A DNA stretch of 64,000 nucleotides from Planomicrobium okeanokoites (lineage in GTDB: Bacteria > Bacillota > Bacilli > Bacillales_A > Planococcaceae), in the NCBI RefSeq assembly GCF_003428875.1, contig NZ_QQRS01000002.1:372001-436000 (forward strand), given 5' to 3'. Made by a program: the position numbers and the translations under genes. Every line of letters begins with the position of its first letter. The first letter of the stretch is position 1. Under the pieces are notes generated by a model. The model did no database searches. It was given only the letters and a program-made list of their open reading frames with translations, and was not told the origin of the DNA. This document shows positions 25,313-33,829 of the stretch, one piece after another.

Positions 25313-26728
25313 TTATTTTTCCGTTAAATCGATTTTAATAGGGGCCATCTCAATCGGCTGGTTCGAACTCAATGTGCCGAATGGGACCATCAACGAATAA
25401 TCACCCGGATTGAAGTTTTCAGGGACAGTGAAAGTAGTTTGATAACGATACGGTTCATCACTCGCTTGTTTCGTCGCCACTCCTTGAATCCTGTTTTCCA
25501 TCAATTGGCCAAAATCTCTTTCTCCTGCTTCATCCAATACTGCATCGCCGCTCCTCACAAGCACAATAAAGTCCGCAAAGTTCTGGATTAAATCTTCCCG
25601 CAGCTTGCCGTCTTCGAGATTTTGAATCGTGTAATCGAGGATGACCTGATCACCCTCCTGCTTGACGTTATCGACTGAAAGGCTGTAATCAAATCGTTCG
25701 CTTTCCACTGTGAACGGCGCAGCCAGTCCATCAAGAGTGTGGATCATCTCTTCTTCGTATCTGACCACTTCCGGCTGAATCAGCAGATATTTCGCTTCGT
25801 CGTCAATTTTGCTGCTGAACAGTTCCCGGACATTCTGCTGGATTACAGTTCCATTTTCATTTTCGGTAAGCACATCTGCATGACTTTTCGACAGACGGTT
25901 TCCAAGGTCATCAAACACAGTGAGCCTGATTTCATCCCCTTCTCCATCCAGCGGCAAGTTTGTTTCGTAATTCAAATGAGTGGTACCTTCACCTTTCTCT
26001 ACAGATTTCATTTTAAGCGCGTATTCTGTGCCTACAAGCTGACTTTCCGCATCCGTCATGATTGTTTCCGCTGATATCTGCTCGAACGGAATATCAAATT
26101 TCCACTCGCCCTGCACGCCACCCATTGAATTGAAAGTCAGAGGCAAATTGAAATCAGCAGGCAAATCCGCTTCCGGATTATAGAATTCCATCGCGGCTGT
26201 ATAACCTCCTTCTGTTTCTTCCAGTTGGGTCATCGATGACGCCCATTGATTTTGCTCAACACCGTCAAACAGATGGAAACTATAGCCGGATTCCGGGCCA
26301 TTATCTTTATATGGATCAAACGTAAGCTCATCCCCTTCCGCCGTAAAAGTGATCCCCACCACATTGCCATCGTAATAAGCACTCGTGACAGTGACATCAA
26401 CTCCGTTGCTGGATGCTGCCTGATTGAGTTGCGTGATCAAGCCGCTTTCTTCCAACTCAGCCCCGATCTGCAATCCGAATTTCTCATAGATGGAGCCGAT
26501 GACCGGAACTGCGGCCAGCACATTTGAAACAGGTGCGAATAGTAAGCCGGATGCCAGAAAAGCAGATGCCGCCACAGATGTTACCGCTCCAATGGTCTTC
26601 GCATTGAATCTTTTGTTTTCTCTTTTCGCTTTTCTTCCATTTTTTATTCCTTTATCAATAGCTTGGAGCACTTCGAATTGCGGAACTTCGATTTCACCGA
26701 TTTCCTTTTCAAACTGTTTTTCGTCCAT
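25313..26728 (-). CDS. DUF4179-domain membrane protein, probable anti-sigma factor
   Basis: 471 residues. A short cytoplasmic N-terminus with basic residues (KNGRKAKRENKRF) precedes one membrane helix (about 45-73); the extracytoplasmic part begins with the DUF4179 region (PVIGSIYEKFGLQIG) and continues as beta-rich domains. Its 5' end overlaps the ECF sigma gene by 20 bp. DUF4179 proteins paired with ECF factors are taken as anti-sigma regulators that hold the sigma at the membrane; this is inferred from context. Confidence 0.8.
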   Translation of the reverse strand: MDEKQFEKEIGEIEVPQFEVLQAIDKGIKNGRKAKRENKRFNAKTIGAVTSVAASAFLASGLLFAPVSNVLAAVPVIGSIYEKFGLQIGAELEESGLITQLNQAASSNGVDVTVTSAYYDGNVVGITFTAEGDELTFDPYKDNGPESGYSFHLFDGVEQNQWASSMTQLEETEGGYTAAMEFYNPEADLPADFNLPLTFNSMGGVQGEWKFDIPFEQISAETIMTDAESQLVGTEYALKMKSVEKGEGTTHLNYETNLPLDGEGDEIRLTVFDDLGNRLSKSHADVLTENENGTVIQQNVRELFSSKIDDEAKYLLIQPEVVRYEEEMIHTLDGLAAPFTVESERFDYSLSVDNVKQEGDQVILDYTIQNLEDGKLREDLIQNFADFIVLVRSGDAVLDEAGERDFGQLMENRIQGVATKQASDEPYRYQTTFTVPENFNPGDYSLMVPFGTLSSNQPIEMAPIKIDLTEK

Positions 26729-27245
26729 TGATCTCCACTCCCCCGATGATCATTTTCAGTTCCATTTTTGCCCGCCTCAGATACGTTTTCACCGTATTTT
26801 CCGGCTTTTCCAACACTTTTGAAATATCACGTATCGACAGACTTTGGTAGTAAAACAGGATGATGACCGTCCGGTACCGTTCATCCAATTTATGTATCGC
26901 GTTCACCAGATCCATCTTATTCTCGATATCTTTCCCGCTCGTATCGGGCATTTCACGAATAAAATCTTCATCCAGCACCAGCCGTTTCCGCTTTCTCAAG
27001 AGGTCATAAGCCGTATTGATCAAAATCCGCGTCAGCCAGGTGCTGAAATATTCCGGCTGCTTCACTTGATCGATCGTCGTGAACGCCTTGCAAATCGTTT
27101 CCTGCAGCACATCAAGCGCATCTTCTTTGTTGCGGACGTATAAATAAGCCGTCTTATACAATTTCTCACTTTCACTTTTCACCAGCTTCTCAAAAGCTGC
27201 TTCATTTCCTTTAATCGCTTTCTTCACCAAGGCCAAATCTTCCAC
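26709..27245 (-). CDS. ECF RNA polymerase sigma factor
   Basis: 178 residues with region 2 (AAFEKLVKSESEKLYKTAYLYV, in parts: KLYKTAYLYVRNKEDALDVL) and region 4 (SIRDISKVLEKPENTVKTYL, helix-turn-helix). Starts at GTG 27245 with GGAGGG 6 nt upstream. Overlaps its DUF4179 partner. A TGAAAC hexamer at 27291-27296 upstream suggests autoregulation, but I cannot place a clear -10. Target genes unknown. Confidence 0.9.
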   Translation of the reverse strand: MEDLALVKKAIKGNEAAFEKLVKSESEKLYKTAYLYVRNKEDALDVLQETICKAFTTIDQVKQPEYFSTWLTRILINTAYDLLRKRKRLVLDEDFIREMPDTSGKDIENKMDLVNAIHKLDERYRTVIILFYYQSLSIRDISKVLEKPENTVKTYLRRAKMELKMIIGGVEINGRKTV

Positions 27246-27330
27246 GTTTCACCCTCCTTTCAACCGTTAGAGCATTTGGGGTCTGGAAAAGTTTCAGCGC
27301 AATAAAATAACTTAATTTTCTTCATTAAAA

Positions 27331-27354
27331 AAGCCATCTGGAATCAGATGGCTT
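27331..27354 (-). terminator. Terminator of the second sigma/anti-sigma operon
   Basis: AAGCCATCTG / CAGATGGCTT with GAAT loop, followed on the minus strand by TTTTTT. It separates the two ECF modules. Confidence 0.85.
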
Positions 27355-27393
27355 GGAGCGACTCACCGAATCTTATTGGAAATATGGGTTTTA

Positions 27394-28197
27394 TTATTGC
27401 AAGGCCATGAAACCGACTTGCCAGACGCCGTCTTCGTTTTGGCGCATTTGGAAACCTCTCGTAGCTTCCGGGTCTCTGGCTTCGGTCGGATAATAACGGA
27501 TGTAGCCTCTATGTTCTTCTCTCTGGATGAACTCCCCGTCTTCTATATTATTAAATACTTTAAAAACTTCATCAGGAGAAGATTTATCCTCTGCTGGAAT
27601 AGCCAAATGTTCTTCTTTGCTCCACATGATGGATTCCTCACGATCCGTCAGCAATTCATATTCCACTTCATAATTTTGATTATACCCTGCCCAAACGTAT
27701 AACTTCGCCACACTGACGGGATCGAGATCTTTCAAGTGAGCAGTATCGAAATCCGCACTGAAATTTTCGTAGGCCGCCATTTCCTCCGGCGTCAATTCGA
27801 ATACGCCGTCGTCAGCTGTCTCGTTTTCTTCTTCATTTGGTGTATTTTCTTCTTCTTTTGCCGCATCCTCTTTTTCTTTATTTGCTTCTGAATCCTCGGG
27901 CACTGGCGGCACCAGCGATTCAATCGGCTCCTGCGGCGGCGTTTGCGGCTGCTCCGCTCCATCCGGATTGCCCTGCTGTACCGGAGTTTTGTCCAGAACA
28001 GTATTCAGTAAGTAAGCTACCGCGATAATCAGAACGAGTGAAAATACGACACTTAATGATCGCGGCACCCAATCCACTTTTCGCTCTTCCTTCGTAATCC
28101 GGTTGAGCACTTGCCGTTTATGCTGCTCCGTGAACTTTTCACCCTCAAACACGCTGTCATCCATCAACCTGCGGACATCGGTCAGTTTAGATTTCAT
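27394..28197 (-). CDS. Probable membrane anti-sigma factor of the second ECF module
   Basis: 267 residues: a cytoplasmic N-terminus of about 45 residues (KLTDVRRLMDDSVF), a membrane helix (about 48-66), a Pro/Glu-rich linker (PEDSEANKEKEDAAKEEEN, in parts: EDSEANKEKED) and an extracytoplasmic domain ending FQMRQNEDGVWQVGFMALQ (in parts: DGVWQVGF). The ATG at 28197 has AGAGGTG 6 nt upstream and the gene overlaps the sigma gene by 11 bp. No known domain; the role rests on gene order and topology. Confidence 0.7.
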   Translation of the reverse strand: MKSKLTDVRRLMDDSVFEGEKFTEQHKRQVLNRITKEERKVDWVPRSLSVVFSLVLIIAVAYLLNTVLDKTPVQQGNPDGAEQPQTPPQEPIESLVPPVPEDSEANKEKEDAAKEEENTPNEEENETADDGVFELTPEEMAAYENFSADFDTAHLKDLDPVSVAKLYVWAGYNQNYEVEYELLTDREESIMWSKEEHLAIPAEDKSSPDEVFKVFNNIEDGEFIQREEHRGYIRYYPTEARDPEATRGFQMRQNEDGVWQVGFMALQ

Positions 28198-28741
28198 CAA
28201 AATCACCTCTTTCCAATGTATCGCCCAGCATTTCCCGCCCGCGCTTCAAGCGCGTTTTGACGGTATTGGCTTTCATTTTCAATAAATCACTGATTTCCTG
28301 TATGCTCAGCTCTTCATAATAATAAAGAAGAATCGTTTCCCGATATTTCAGCGGGAGGGACAGGATGTTTTCGACGAGTTCGTTATTGGCTTGCTGGCGG
28401 ACGGATTCCTGCTCCGGTGTCCGCTCCTGCGCATTGAGAAACTGGAATAAAGAATTATTGACGACCACCCGCTTAACCCAGGCAGTCCTCAGCACATCTT
28501 TGCACCGGTTGATCGTAATCTGATAGATCCACGCCTTGAAATAACCTATCTCCTCATAACTTCCACGTTTTTTATAACAAGTCAAAAAAACATCCTGAAC
28601 CACTTCCTGCGCCGTGCCCCAATCCCTGACGTAACTGTAGGCTAGCTTCGTCAGCCGGTCACCGTATGTATCCATGATCTCCACCAGCCACTGTTCGGCA
28701 TCCGCCATTTCATACGTCCGCGTTTCCACATTCACCGACAC
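28187..28741 (-). CDS. ECF RNA polymerase sigma factor
   Basis: 184 residues with region 2 (LAYSYVRDWGTAQEVVQDVF) and region 4 (SIQEISDLLKMKANTVKTRL). GTG start at 28741 with GGGGGGAG upstream. A good ECF-type promoter lies 40-70 bp upstream, so the operon probably feeds back on itself. The adjacent gene encodes its likely anti-sigma. The signal sensed is unknown. Confidence 0.9.
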   Translation of the reverse strand: MSVNVETRTYEMADAEQWLVEIMDTYGDRLTKLAYSYVRDWGTAQEVVQDVFLTCYKKRGSYEEIGYFKAWIYQITINRCKDVLRTAWVKRVVVNNSLFQFLNAQERTPEQESVRQQANNELVENILSLPLKYRETILLYYYEELSIQEISDLLKMKANTVKTRLKRGREMLGDTLERGDFDEI

Positions 28742-28783
28742 CCGTCTCCCCCCTTTTTTGTTTTTTTCTATTTAAGTATCCTT

Positions 28784-28812
28784 GTAACGTAAGTGAGAAA
28801 GTTTTGGTTTCA
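28784..28812 (-). promoter_or_regulatory. ECF-type autoregulatory promoter
   Basis: On the minus strand -35 TGAAAC (28807-28812), 17-bp spacer, -10 CGTTAC (28784-28789), as in SigW/SigM-like promoters. It lies directly upstream of the second ECF gene. Confidence 0.6.
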
Positions 28813-28901
28813 AATCAGCGTAATTTTCTCTGGATTCTCATCAACATTTGGTTAAAAGATGTGCATTCCCACTTTAAGCCGTATTTTTTGCTTAAATAAA
28901 A

Positions 28902-28960
28902 GCTTTTCGCTGGGCGAAAAGCTTCCTTTTTGGTTTTTGGGGCTTTGGTAAAGGTGGAAA
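28902..28960. repeat. Dispersed hairpin module, copy d
   Basis: GCTTTTCGC (28902-28910), TGG loop, GCGAAAAGC (28914-28922). On the minus strand the stem is preceded by CCAAAGCC and CCAAAAAGG blocks, as in copy c, and followed by TTTTATTT, so here it could act as a terminator. Confidence 0.75.
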
Positions 28961-28976
28961 TTGGATGCCGGAAGGA

Positions 28977-29132
28977 TTTGCGTGCGATTAAATCGATTTG
29001 CGTGCGATCCGGGTCTGCTTGCGTGCGATTATTTTCATTTGCGTGCGATTAAATTTTTTTATGCGCGGTCAGAAAAATTTGCGCGCGATTAGAAGTTTTT
29101 ATGCGCGATTAAAAAAAGTTATGCGCGTTCAG
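28977..29132. repeat. Spaced repeat array 5: eight TGCGTGCGATT-type units, period 20 (one 21)
   Basis: The GCGAT core starts at 28984, 29004, 29025, 29045, 29065, 29085, 29105 and 29125. The first four units read GCGTGCGAT; the rest drift to GCGCG forms, and units 5 and 8 are mutated (GCGGT, GCGTT). The array fills most of the 410-bp gap between the Nudix gene and the second ECF gene. Confidence 0.85.
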
Positions 29133-29151
29133 CACGTCTTCCTGCCATAAC

Positions 29152-29592
29152 TTAAAACTCCACGTAAAACGGATGCTCTTTTTCATTTAAACAAAACTCG
29201 ATTCTTTCCCGGAAGTTTTTCCATGTCACCATCTCCAGCCCTTCGCTTAGCGGAAAAAATCCCACTTCCAGACTTTCAGATGACGTTGTCGGTGTACCTC
29301 CAACTGGCTTCGCCAAAAACAGCATGTTGCAGATGGATCCTTCGACATTTTGAAATACACCACAGAACTTCACAATTTCAACATCGATGCCCGACTCTTC
29401 CTTCGTTTCCCGGATTGCCGCGTCTTTCAGCGATTCCCCTTCCTCCACTTGTCCGCCCGGCATCTCCCAGCCTCTGCGTGGACCTTTGATCAACAAGATT
29501 TCACCTTTCTCATTCAGCACAATTGTAGCTGCCGAAACGATATGCTTCGGTGGTGTATAAAGTGTTTGCGTGCTTTGTTCTTTAGATATCAT
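29152..29592 (-). CDS. Nudix hydrolase
   Basis: 146 residues. The Nudix box is complete: GGQVEEGESLKDAAIRETKEESGI read as G-x5-E-x7-RE-x2-EE-x-G-I (key parts GQVEEGE and RETKEESG). These enzymes cleave nucleoside diphosphates linked to another moiety; substrate not predictable. GGGGGAA is 6 nt before the ATG at 29592; the longer frame lacks a site. It ends 20 bp before array 5. Confidence 0.88.
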   Translation of the reverse strand: MISKEQSTQTLYTPPKHIVSAATIVLNEKGEILLIKGPRRGWEMPGGQVEEGESLKDAAIRETKEESGIDVEIVKFCGVFQNVEGSICNMLFLAKPVGGTPTTSSESLEVGFFPLSEGLEMVTWKNFRERIEFCLNEKEHPFYVEF

Positions 29593-29734
29593 GGCATTTC
29601 CCCCGTTCGAATTATCTCTATAGTTTATTGACTTCAAATATCCCTTATATACTAGTTCCAGCCTGGAAACTTCTCATTAGACACTAACCGCCGATTCAAA
29701 CACCCTGAAGATTTCAGCGTTTCTTCAATTTCAA

Positions 29735-30238
29735 CTAGTTTTCAAATGGCACAGTTGTTGATATGCCGCTTTGGACAATCACTAAATTCTCCAGCCCGCT
29801 GGATTTTTCTTTATTAACTTCAATAACGAACGTTCTTGGAGTGGCATCAGCAGTACAGGGCTGATCCGGTTCTATTAATGGTACCTGCATAACAATATCA
29901 TTGAACCATTCAATATCTCCTACCTCTAAAGCACATGTGCCCGATTCATGAACTCCGATGAAAAGGACATCTTTTCCGTCAAAATCCACATCTGGCTTCT
30001 CTCCCTTAAATCCATACATATCCCAAGTTTGCTCAAACTGTGACTGATCCACAGCTCTTCTAGCCATGAATTGAAAAAGTGGAGCTGTTTCTCTTTCGAA
30101 CGCACCCTCGTAGAACTCAGAAGGTAATGTCTTCTCACTCGCTATGACACGTTCAGTATTACTTGCGCCAGTACTGCACCCGCCTAAAACTAATAACATG
30201 AGCAATAGACTTATAAGAAATGATTTGCAGACTTTCAT
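29735..30238 (-). CDS. Hypothetical lipoprotein
   Basis: 167 residues with a lipobox (VLGGCS, Cys at 21). The mature part has two cysteines (GTCALEVGD and DQPCTAD) that could form a disulfide, and ends in a beta-rich segment. No family recognised. GAGGTATAGCTGTCCG precedes the ATG. Confidence 0.65.
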   Translation of the reverse strand: MKVCKSFLISLLLMLLVLGGCSTGASNTERVIASEKTLPSEFYEGAFERETAPLFQFMARRAVDQSQFEQTWDMYGFKGEKPDVDFDGKDVLFIGVHESGTCALEVGDIEWFNDIVMQVPLIEPDQPCTADATPRTFVIEVNKEKSSGLENLVIVQSGISTTVPFEN

Positions 30239-30283
30239 CGGACAGCTATACCTCCTCTTAAATCGTCTATTCTCTTTCTACTT

Positions 30284-31108
30284 TCACGTTTCAAAAAGCT
30301 CACCATTCAACGCATCCACATATCTTTTCGCCGACCGCTGCACCGCCGCGCCTGCATCTTCCTGCACAATCCGATGAAATGCATCGTAGATCCTGTTGAA
30401 CTTAATTTTCTCCAACTGATTTGCCATTCTCTCAACAACCGATGCCGGCAGCGGAATGAAATTAGGATAACTGTACATGAACGTCACCCACTCGCGGTCC
30501 GCCACTACCCGGATGATATCTCCCGTAAGCAAGACACCTTTGCCGTCATTCCCAGTTTTCCAATGTGCTGCAGCGGCGCCTTTGAAATGCCCGCCTACAC
30601 GATGCAAAACGATGTCTTCCGCCAATTCGAGCGATTCACCTGACCAAAAAATAATTCTGTCACTCGGTCTCGTCACCCATTCCTTATCGTCTTCATGAAT
30701 GTAAATCGACGCATCGAATGCTTCCGCCCATTCCACTTGTGCCGAATAATAATGCGGATGCGACAGCGCGATGGCGTCGATGCCGCCAAGCTTTTTTATT
30801 TCTCCGATCGTCTTCGGATCGAGGTACGTAATGCAGTCCCACAATAAATTAATGTTCTTCTCCTGCACCAGATACGCCGTCTGCCCGATGGCAAAACTCG
30901 GTGAAGTGGAAATGGTATAGAGCCCTTCTTCTGCCGGCACAATCTCATTTTTATATTTCTCCGCCTGAATCATCTCTTCCAATGTAGTCCAGGTTTGGCC
31001 ATTCGGACTTACGTATTGCCGCTCCTCGTTACAAATCATGCATTCTTTCGGCTCTTTTGCCGACTTCTCCGCTTGTACCCCGCAAGTCGTGCAGATGAAA
31101 TTTTTCAT
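30284..31108 (-). CDS. MBL-fold metallo-hydrolase with N-terminal zinc ribbon
   Basis: 274 residues. The N-terminus has two Cys pairs (CTTCG and CMIC), a likely zinc ribbon. The MBL domain carries SHPHYYSAQ, where canonical HxHxDH is degenerate (HPHYYS), GGHFKGAAAAHW and a TGDII segment. Loss of the usual metal ligands raises doubt about classical hydrolase activity. ATG at 31108 with GAGAGG upstream; a GTG three codons earlier is the alternative. Confidence 0.75.
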   Translation of the reverse strand: MKNFICTTCGVQAEKSAKEPKECMICNEERQYVSPNGQTWTTLEEMIQAEKYKNEIVPAEEGLYTISTSPSFAIGQTAYLVQEKNINLLWDCITYLDPKTIGEIKKLGGIDAIALSHPHYYSAQVEWAEAFDASIYIHEDDKEWVTRPSDRIIFWSGESLELAEDIVLHRVGGHFKGAAAAHWKTGNDGKGVLLTGDIIRVVADREWVTFMYSYPNFIPLPASVVERMANQLEKIKFNRIYDAFHRIVQEDAGAAVQRSAKRYVDALNGELFET

Positions 31109-31273
31109 CTCCTCCACCCTCTCATCTCTATGTGTATGAAAATTTTTAATTTTAAATCAGTTAGACTTCTCAATAACCAGTATATCCTAAATATCCCAAA
31201 TTGAATTCACTCTTTAGCCAGATTGTTCACAAACAGAAAATTTCCGCGGAAATTCTGGTCGAAATAAAGCCGC

Positions 31274-31326
31274 GTGATCATAGAATCCGATAAGTGATCA
31301 TAGAACCTCCAAAAGTGCTCATAGAA
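31274..31326. repeat. Spaced repeat array 6: three GTGATCATAGAA units, periods 20, 21
   Basis: Units start at 31274, 31294 and 31315; the last one reads GTGCTCATAGAA. The flank to the left (GGTCGAAATAAAGCCG) and to the right (ATAAAAAGAAGAAACCC) closely resembles the flanks of array 7. The downstream hairpin is also the terminator of the methyltransferase gene. Confidence 0.8.
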
Positions 31327-31347
31327 ATCTCCCGCAGACAATAAAAA

Positions 31348-31375
31348 GAAGAAACCCAGCCATCGGGTCTCTTCT
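31348..31375 (-). terminator. Terminator of the methyltransferase gene
   Basis: AGAAGA-AACCC / GGGT-TCTTCT stem; on the minus strand followed by TCTTTTTATT. Confidence 0.75.
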
Positions 31376-32094
31376 CAGCGTGATCCTATCTGTTTTTTTC
31401 TGAATAAAGCCGTCCACAAGCCCGATACACCGAATACTTCTTCTGCTTCTTCAGCTTTTCTCATCTTTCTGATTTCAACCGCCTCAAAGCTTCCAAAAAT
31501 ATCGCGCAGTTTTTCTTCAGTAAATCCCAACCCGCCGTTCAAACTCCGCTCCCGATACACGTCCCAGTCCGTCATATCCGAACCGCCCAATTCTCCGCCT
31601 TCAATAAAACACGTAATTGCAAAATGGCCTCCCGGCTTTAAAGCATTTTCCACCAGTTCTATATAATTGTTGCGTCTGTGAGGAGCGATATGGTGAAAAC
31701 AGCCTGAATCATAAACAATATCGTATGTCCCATCGTCAATCTGCACATCGAAGATATTATTTTGGATGAAGTTAATCTCCAAGTTTCGCTCTTCAGCTCT
31801 TTCTTTCGCCCAGTCAATCGATTCTTTTGAAAGGTCCACGGCATCCACCCTGCATCCTTGCTCAGCGAAATAAACCGCGTTCCTTCCGGGGCCGCTTCCT
31901 AACTCCAATACATTCCCTGGCTTCAAAACGCCTTTATTGAAATAAGCTACCAGGTTTTCATCCGGTTTATTCACAAAAAAAGGAATTCGTTTCAAGCGAT
32001 TGGCATAAAATTCATTCCAAAATCCAGCTGGCTCCCTTAACAATGAATCGAGCATATCCAATAAATCTTCGTGGCTGCGAATCGTTTCTTTCAT
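31375..32094 (-). CDS. Class I SAM-dependent methyltransferase
   Basis: 239 residues with motif I VLELGSGPGRNAVYFA, an acidic end of strand 2 (VDAVDLS) and YDIVYDSGCFHHI. The Cys/His after motif IV resembles thiopurine- or tellurite-type methyltransferases (TehB-like), but substrate is uncertain. AAAGG lies about 8 nt before the ATG. Monocistronic. Confidence 0.85.
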   Translation of the reverse strand: MKETIRSHEDLLDMLDSLLREPAGFWNEFYANRLKRIPFFVNKPDENLVAYFNKGVLKPGNVLELGSGPGRNAVYFAEQGCRVDAVDLSKESIDWAKERAEERNLEINFIQNNIFDVQIDDGTYDIVYDSGCFHHIAPHRRNNYIELVENALKPGGHFAITCFIEGGELGGSDMTDWDVYRERSLNGGLGFTEEKLRDIFGSFEAVEIRKMRKAEEAEEVFGVSGLWTALFRKKQIGSR

Positions 32095-32231
32095 CGGCGG
32101 ACCTTCTTTCTTCAGATTTTATCAAGTCACCATCTGATCAGAGCGTTTATTCTCAGCAGATTGCCTGCGCTTTCTGCTGACACTCCACAAAACACCTGCA
32201 ATATAACAAAGCAAAATTTTTAAAATAAAAG

Positions 32232-32696
32232 TCATCGGATTGAAGTCTGTTGACGCGATAGTAAATCTTCAAAGAAGTCTGCGTGGTCCTGAAACAAATT
32301 ATCAGGCAGCTCCGTTAGACTATAGAATTTATTGCTCAATGATTCCTCATTTTGTTCAACTAATTGCCCTTCAAAATTCCGGCAGGTGAACAATATCTGA
32401 ACCATGGCAACCTGATCTCCATTTTGTAAGGTTTTGTCGTATTTCGGTCCCGAATAGATGCCGAAAAACTCCAGCTCTTTCAATTGCAGGCCGGTTTCTT
32501 CAAACACTTCTCTGCGCGCTGTGTCCTGGACACTTTCATCCAACTCCATGAATCCTCCCGGCAATCCCCATTCACCGGTGTCGGAGCGCTGCTGCAAAAG
32601 CAGCCGATTGGCGGCATCGAATACGAAAGCTCCGGCGATTACCATAATCACTTTTTCATGCCCTACCATCGACCTCAAATTTTTTATGTAATCCAT
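32232..32696 (-). CDS. Nudix hydrolase
   Basis: 154 residues with Nudix box elements GGFMELDESVQDTARREVFEETGL (key parts GGFMELDES and REVFEETGL). The N-terminal strand VIMVIAGAFVFD and the LLLQQRSDTGEWGLPGG lead-in are typical of ADP-ribose or mutT-like pyrophosphatases. AAGGAG precedes the ATG. Confidence 0.88.
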   Translation of the reverse strand: MDYIKNLRSMVGHEKVIMVIAGAFVFDAANRLLLQQRSDTGEWGLPGGFMELDESVQDTARREVFEETGLQLKELEFFGIYSGPKYDKTLQNGDQVAMVQILFTCRNFEGQLVEQNEESLSNKFYSLTELPDNLFQDHADFFEDLLSRQQTSIR

Positions 32697-32896
32697 CTGA
32701 GTTGTTCTCCTTCATCTTCTTAATTTAATCGGTCTACTATAACAATAAATGCAGAAATTTCCGTCACTTTGTTCTATACTGATTATACCATTTAATAACA
32801 ATTATTCTTTACATTCCTGAGTTTTTTATCGGATAAAGATATGCATGTACCTGGCTATATAAATCGTCTTTTCCAGCAAAAGAAGGAGGTATTTTA

Positions 32897-33175
32897 ATGG
32901 ATATTCTGATTTTCATTTCTTATATAATCCTGCTATGTTACGGCGTCAGTAAATTCGCTGGAAATGAACGGCACAGGTGGATTAATGCCGGATATGTAAC
33001 AGCTTTCTTACTGCCTGTGATCGTTTTCTTTCTCGGCATTAGAATAGTTGGGGCGCTGACGGGGGATGGCATTGCAGGAGGAGTGGCCGGTTTTGGATAT
33101 GCCATTGTCACCTGCGTGATCGGATTCATATTTTTGTTCATCGGTTACACTTCGAAGAATGTTCGGAGTGATTGA
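32897..33175 (+). CDS. Small hypothetical membrane protein
   Basis: 92 residues with three hydrophobic helices (about 2-18, 31-50 and 65-85) and a Gly-rich loop between the second and third. AAGGAGG lies 9 nt before the ATG. Family not recognised. Confidence 0.55.
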   Translation: MDILIFISYIILLCYGVSKFAGNERHRWINAGYVTAFLLPVIVFFLGIRIVGALTGDGIAGGVAGFGYAIVTCVIGFIFLFIGYTSKNVRSD

Positions 33176-33188
33176 GTGTACTCGGAGT

Positions 33189-33491
33189 TTAATTGAAATT
33201 GAAGTAAAGGTACCAAAATAAATAAACTATTCCCATCATAAGGAAAGAGATCAAGATTGCTACTATCCTGAATACAACCAGTTGGTATCTTTGTGGAAAT
33301 ACTCTTTCACTAACCCATAAAATGAATTCAAAAAATAATCCTATGAAAGCAAAAATCCCGTCACCATAAGAGAAAGCTTCATTAAACTCGTTTTTTTCCC
33401 CTTTTTTATAATGTTTCAGACCTGCGTACAAGCTGGTTAATGCAAAATAGCCGAACAAAATCGTACCGAGCCAAGCAATCCACAGTTCCAA
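33189..33491 (-). CDS. Small hypothetical membrane protein
   Basis: 100 residues with an N-terminal helix (LWIAWLGTILFGYFALTSLY), a polar loop (KKGEKNEFNEAFSYGDG in parts) and two further helices. GGAGGGG precedes the ATG. Convergent with the previous small membrane protein gene. Function unknown. Confidence 0.5.
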   Translation of the reverse strand: MELWIAWLGTILFGYFALTSLYAGLKHYKKGEKNEFNEAFSYGDGIFAFIGLFFEFILWVSERVFPQRYQLVVFRIVAILISFLMMGIVYLFWYLYFNFN

Positions 33492-33686
33492 TAAATCCCC
33501 TCCGTTTAAGTAATAAAAATATTTCTTAAGGCTTTTTTATATTGATTGTACGATTTAATGACAATTCTATTTTATGTTTTATAAGAGCAATATTTGCGAG
33601 GAGAGATTTTCTAAAACATTATATACTGGGCACGATTTGTTCATGAGCGGTGAGATTCCACAAAATATCGGCCGAAATAAGGCCGA

Positions 33687-33781
33687 GTGATCATAGAATG
33701 CTGAAAAGTGATCATAGAACCCCGATAAGTGATCATAGAATCAAATAAGTGATCATAGAACCCCGAAAACTGCTCATAGAA
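33687..33781. repeat. Spaced repeat array 7: five GTGATCATAGAA units, periods 21, 21, 20, 21
   Basis: Units start at 33687, 33708, 33729, 33749 and 33770; the last reads CTGCTCATAGAA, sharing the ATC-to-CTC change with the end units of arrays 6 and 8. Flanks are similar to those of array 6 (CGAAATAAGGCCGA on the left, ATAAAAAGAAGAAAT on the right). It occupies the gene-free stretch 33492-34048 with the terminator that follows. Confidence 0.85.
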
Positions 33782-33802
33782 ATCCGTCGCACATAATAAA
33801 AA

Positions 33803-33829
33803 GAAGAAATCCGGCATTCGGGTTTCTTC
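33803..33829 (-). terminator. Terminator-like hairpin beside array 7
   Basis: GAAGAAA-CCGG/CGGGTTTCTTC stem; T-rich on the minus strand, so it may end the tag-GNAT transcript 220 bp after the stop codon. Confidence 0.65.

Noticed and set aside
28977-29132. Simple slippage-generated tandem repeat
   Set aside because: Bases between the cores are different in each unit, which slippage would not produce.
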